Source of the DNA: Bacteroidales bacterium
Lineage (GTDB): Bacteria > Bacteroidota > Bacteroidia > Bacteroidales > Paludibacteraceae
Direction: 5' to 3'
Assembly: GCA_900769555.1 (NCBI GenBank)
Contig: CAAGHA010000135.1
Span: 1-64,000, forward strand
Length of the DNA: 64,000 nucleotides
In this document: piece after piece, positions 63,173 through 64,000 of the stretch
Position numbering within the stretch: the first letter of the stretch is position 1
Layout of the letters: each line of letters begins with the position of its first letter
Notes under the pieces: generated by a model
What the model saw: the letters and a program-made list of their open reading frames with translations, nothing else
What the model was told of the DNA's origin: nothing
Database searches by the model: none
Made by a program: the position numbers and the translations under genes

Positions 63173-64000
63173 CTAACGAATATTTGCAATACTAATTATA
63201 TCGGCAAAAACACCTGCTGCTGTTACGGCCGCACCGGCACCATAACCTCTAATCATCATTGGATCTTTGTAACGAGCTGTATTAATGATTATCAAGTTGT
63301 TACTGCCCTCCAAATCATAGAATGGATGACGAGAATCAACTGCAACCAAACCAACACTAGTCTTTCCTTCCTCCAATTTTGCCACAAATCTCCAACGTTT
63401 ATTTTCTTTTTCCAAGACCTTACGTTTCTCTTCAAATTCTGCATCAAACGATTCAACTTTAGCCCAGAAATCATCCAAAGAACCCTCAAAGAAATCATTC
63501 GGAATAAAGAGATTTTTCTCCACATCATCTTGCTCTACACGCAACCCTGATTCTCTAGCCAAAATCACCAACTTACGAATAACATCCTTACCGCTTAAAT
63601 CGATACGTGGATCCGGCTCTGCAAATCTTGCCTCCATCGCCATGCGAATTGCTTTACTCAATGGAATTTCTGCACTAATTGTATTAAATATAAAGTTCAA
63701 TGTACCAGACAACACCGCTTCCAATTTCAAAATACGGTCTCCCGAATAGATTAAATCATTGATTGTATTGATAATCGGAAGTCCTGCACCCACATTCGTC
63801 TCAAACAAATACTTAATACCCTTCTTTCTGGCAATCTGCTTCAACTCCATATAGTTATCATAATCGCCTGATGCTGCAATTTTATTAGCCGCCACAACAG
63901 AAATGTTATGCAATAACAAATCCTTATAAATGCCGGCTATTGCAGGAGAAGCAGTACAATCCACAAAGACACAATTATAGATATTCAAATCAATCAGAGC
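63173..64000 (-). CDS. thrA: Aspartokinase I / homoserine dehydrogenase I, C-terminal part (cut by window edge)
   Basis: Only the last 275 residues are inside the window; the frame stays open to 64000. What is present is the homoserine dehydrogenase part: VFVDCTASPAIAG, VVAANKIAASGDYDNY, KYLFETNVGAGLPIINTINDLIYSGD, VLSGTLNFIFN, EARFAEPDPRIDLSGKDVIRKLVILARE and a C-terminal MIRGYGAGAAVTAAGVFADI. The enzyme reduces aspartate semialdehyde to homoserine. It is the first gene, within view, of the thrA-apgM operon. Confidence 0.93.
   Translation of the reverse strand, partial: ALIDLNIYNCVFVDCTASPAIAGIYKDLLLHNISVVAANKIAASGDYDNYMELKQIARKKGIKYLFETNVGAGLPIINTINDLIYSGDRILKLEAVLSGTLNFIFNTISAEIPLSKAIRMAMEARFAEPDPRIDLSGKDVIRKLVILARESGLRVEQDDVEKNLFIPNDFFEGSLDDFWAKVESFDAEFEEKRKVLEKENKRWRFVAKLEEGKTSVGLVAVDSRHPFYDLEGSNNLIIINTARYKDPMMIRGYGAGAAVTAAGVFADIISIANIR

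Overview
This 64 kb AT-rich window reads as chromosomal DNA of a member of the Bacteroidota, most likely Bacteroidales. The support is: Bacteroidota-type promoters (TTTG, about 19 bp, TAnnTTTG) in front of several genes; the gene orders acpP-fabF-rnc and thrA-apgM; N-succinylornithine carbamoyltransferase in place of ordinary OTCase; many lipoproteins; and proteins or fragments carrying type IX secretion (T9SS) C-terminal signals. I cannot name a genus. No complete insertion sequence, prophage, CRISPR array, rRNA or tRNA gene was seen.

Layout. 0.2-6.6 kb: a lipoprotein, then (minus strand) acpP-fabF-rnc-acyl-CoA synthetase and, after a terminator-like hairpin, prfB with its programmed +1 frameshift. 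6.7-9.6 kb: purN, ddl, mrp (plus). 9.9-10.9 kb: two tandem rhodanese-fold lipoproteins that lack the catalytic cysteine. 11.3-18.0 kb: an efflux operon read as TetR, TolC, membrane-fusion protein, RND pump, PII-like protein. 18.1-22.5 kb: a C_GCAxxG_C_C protein and an AddA/RecB-type helicase-nuclease. 22.5-30.6 kb: two lipoproteins, one with HELAH, and a 1957-residue surface protein with a gliding-motility-type C-terminus. 31-33.5 kb: dnaB and a flavodoxin/ferredoxin protein. 33.6-39.8 kb: a tight seven-gene operon that starts with an aromatic amino acid ammonia-lyase, a FabG-like reductase, LolA and a LolB-like lipoprotein, resembling part of an aryl-polyene/flexirubin locus without its ketosynthases. 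40.3-45 kb: a Cys/His-rich Spy-like lipoprotein and an ABC-F/DPP-IV-like pair. 45-51.7 kb: argF', proA, proB, an acyl-CoA synthetase, an XRE-cupin regulator and proC. 52.3-58.8 kb: a MuiA-like protein, rpsO, a small outer-membrane protein, a decayed T9SS cargo gene, rpmH, and a GT9/DUF4254 pair. 59-64 kb: a frameshifted leucine-rich-repeat protein, then a minus-strand operon thrA-apgM followed by two small exported proteins and a SAP-domain protein.

The main structure the genes do not explain is an interspersed intergenic repeat family. Its ends carry (A/C)TTCTATAAATT in opposite orientations, and copies lie between genes at about ten places. Two full-looking copies are about 190-200 bp, like a miniature inverted-repeat element, and some copies fold into long hairpins. 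Two surface-protein genes (55.4-56.4 kb and 59.3-60.3 kb) are broken by frameshifts or stops near their C-termini while housekeeping genes are intact, which suggests decay or phase variation of surface proteins.
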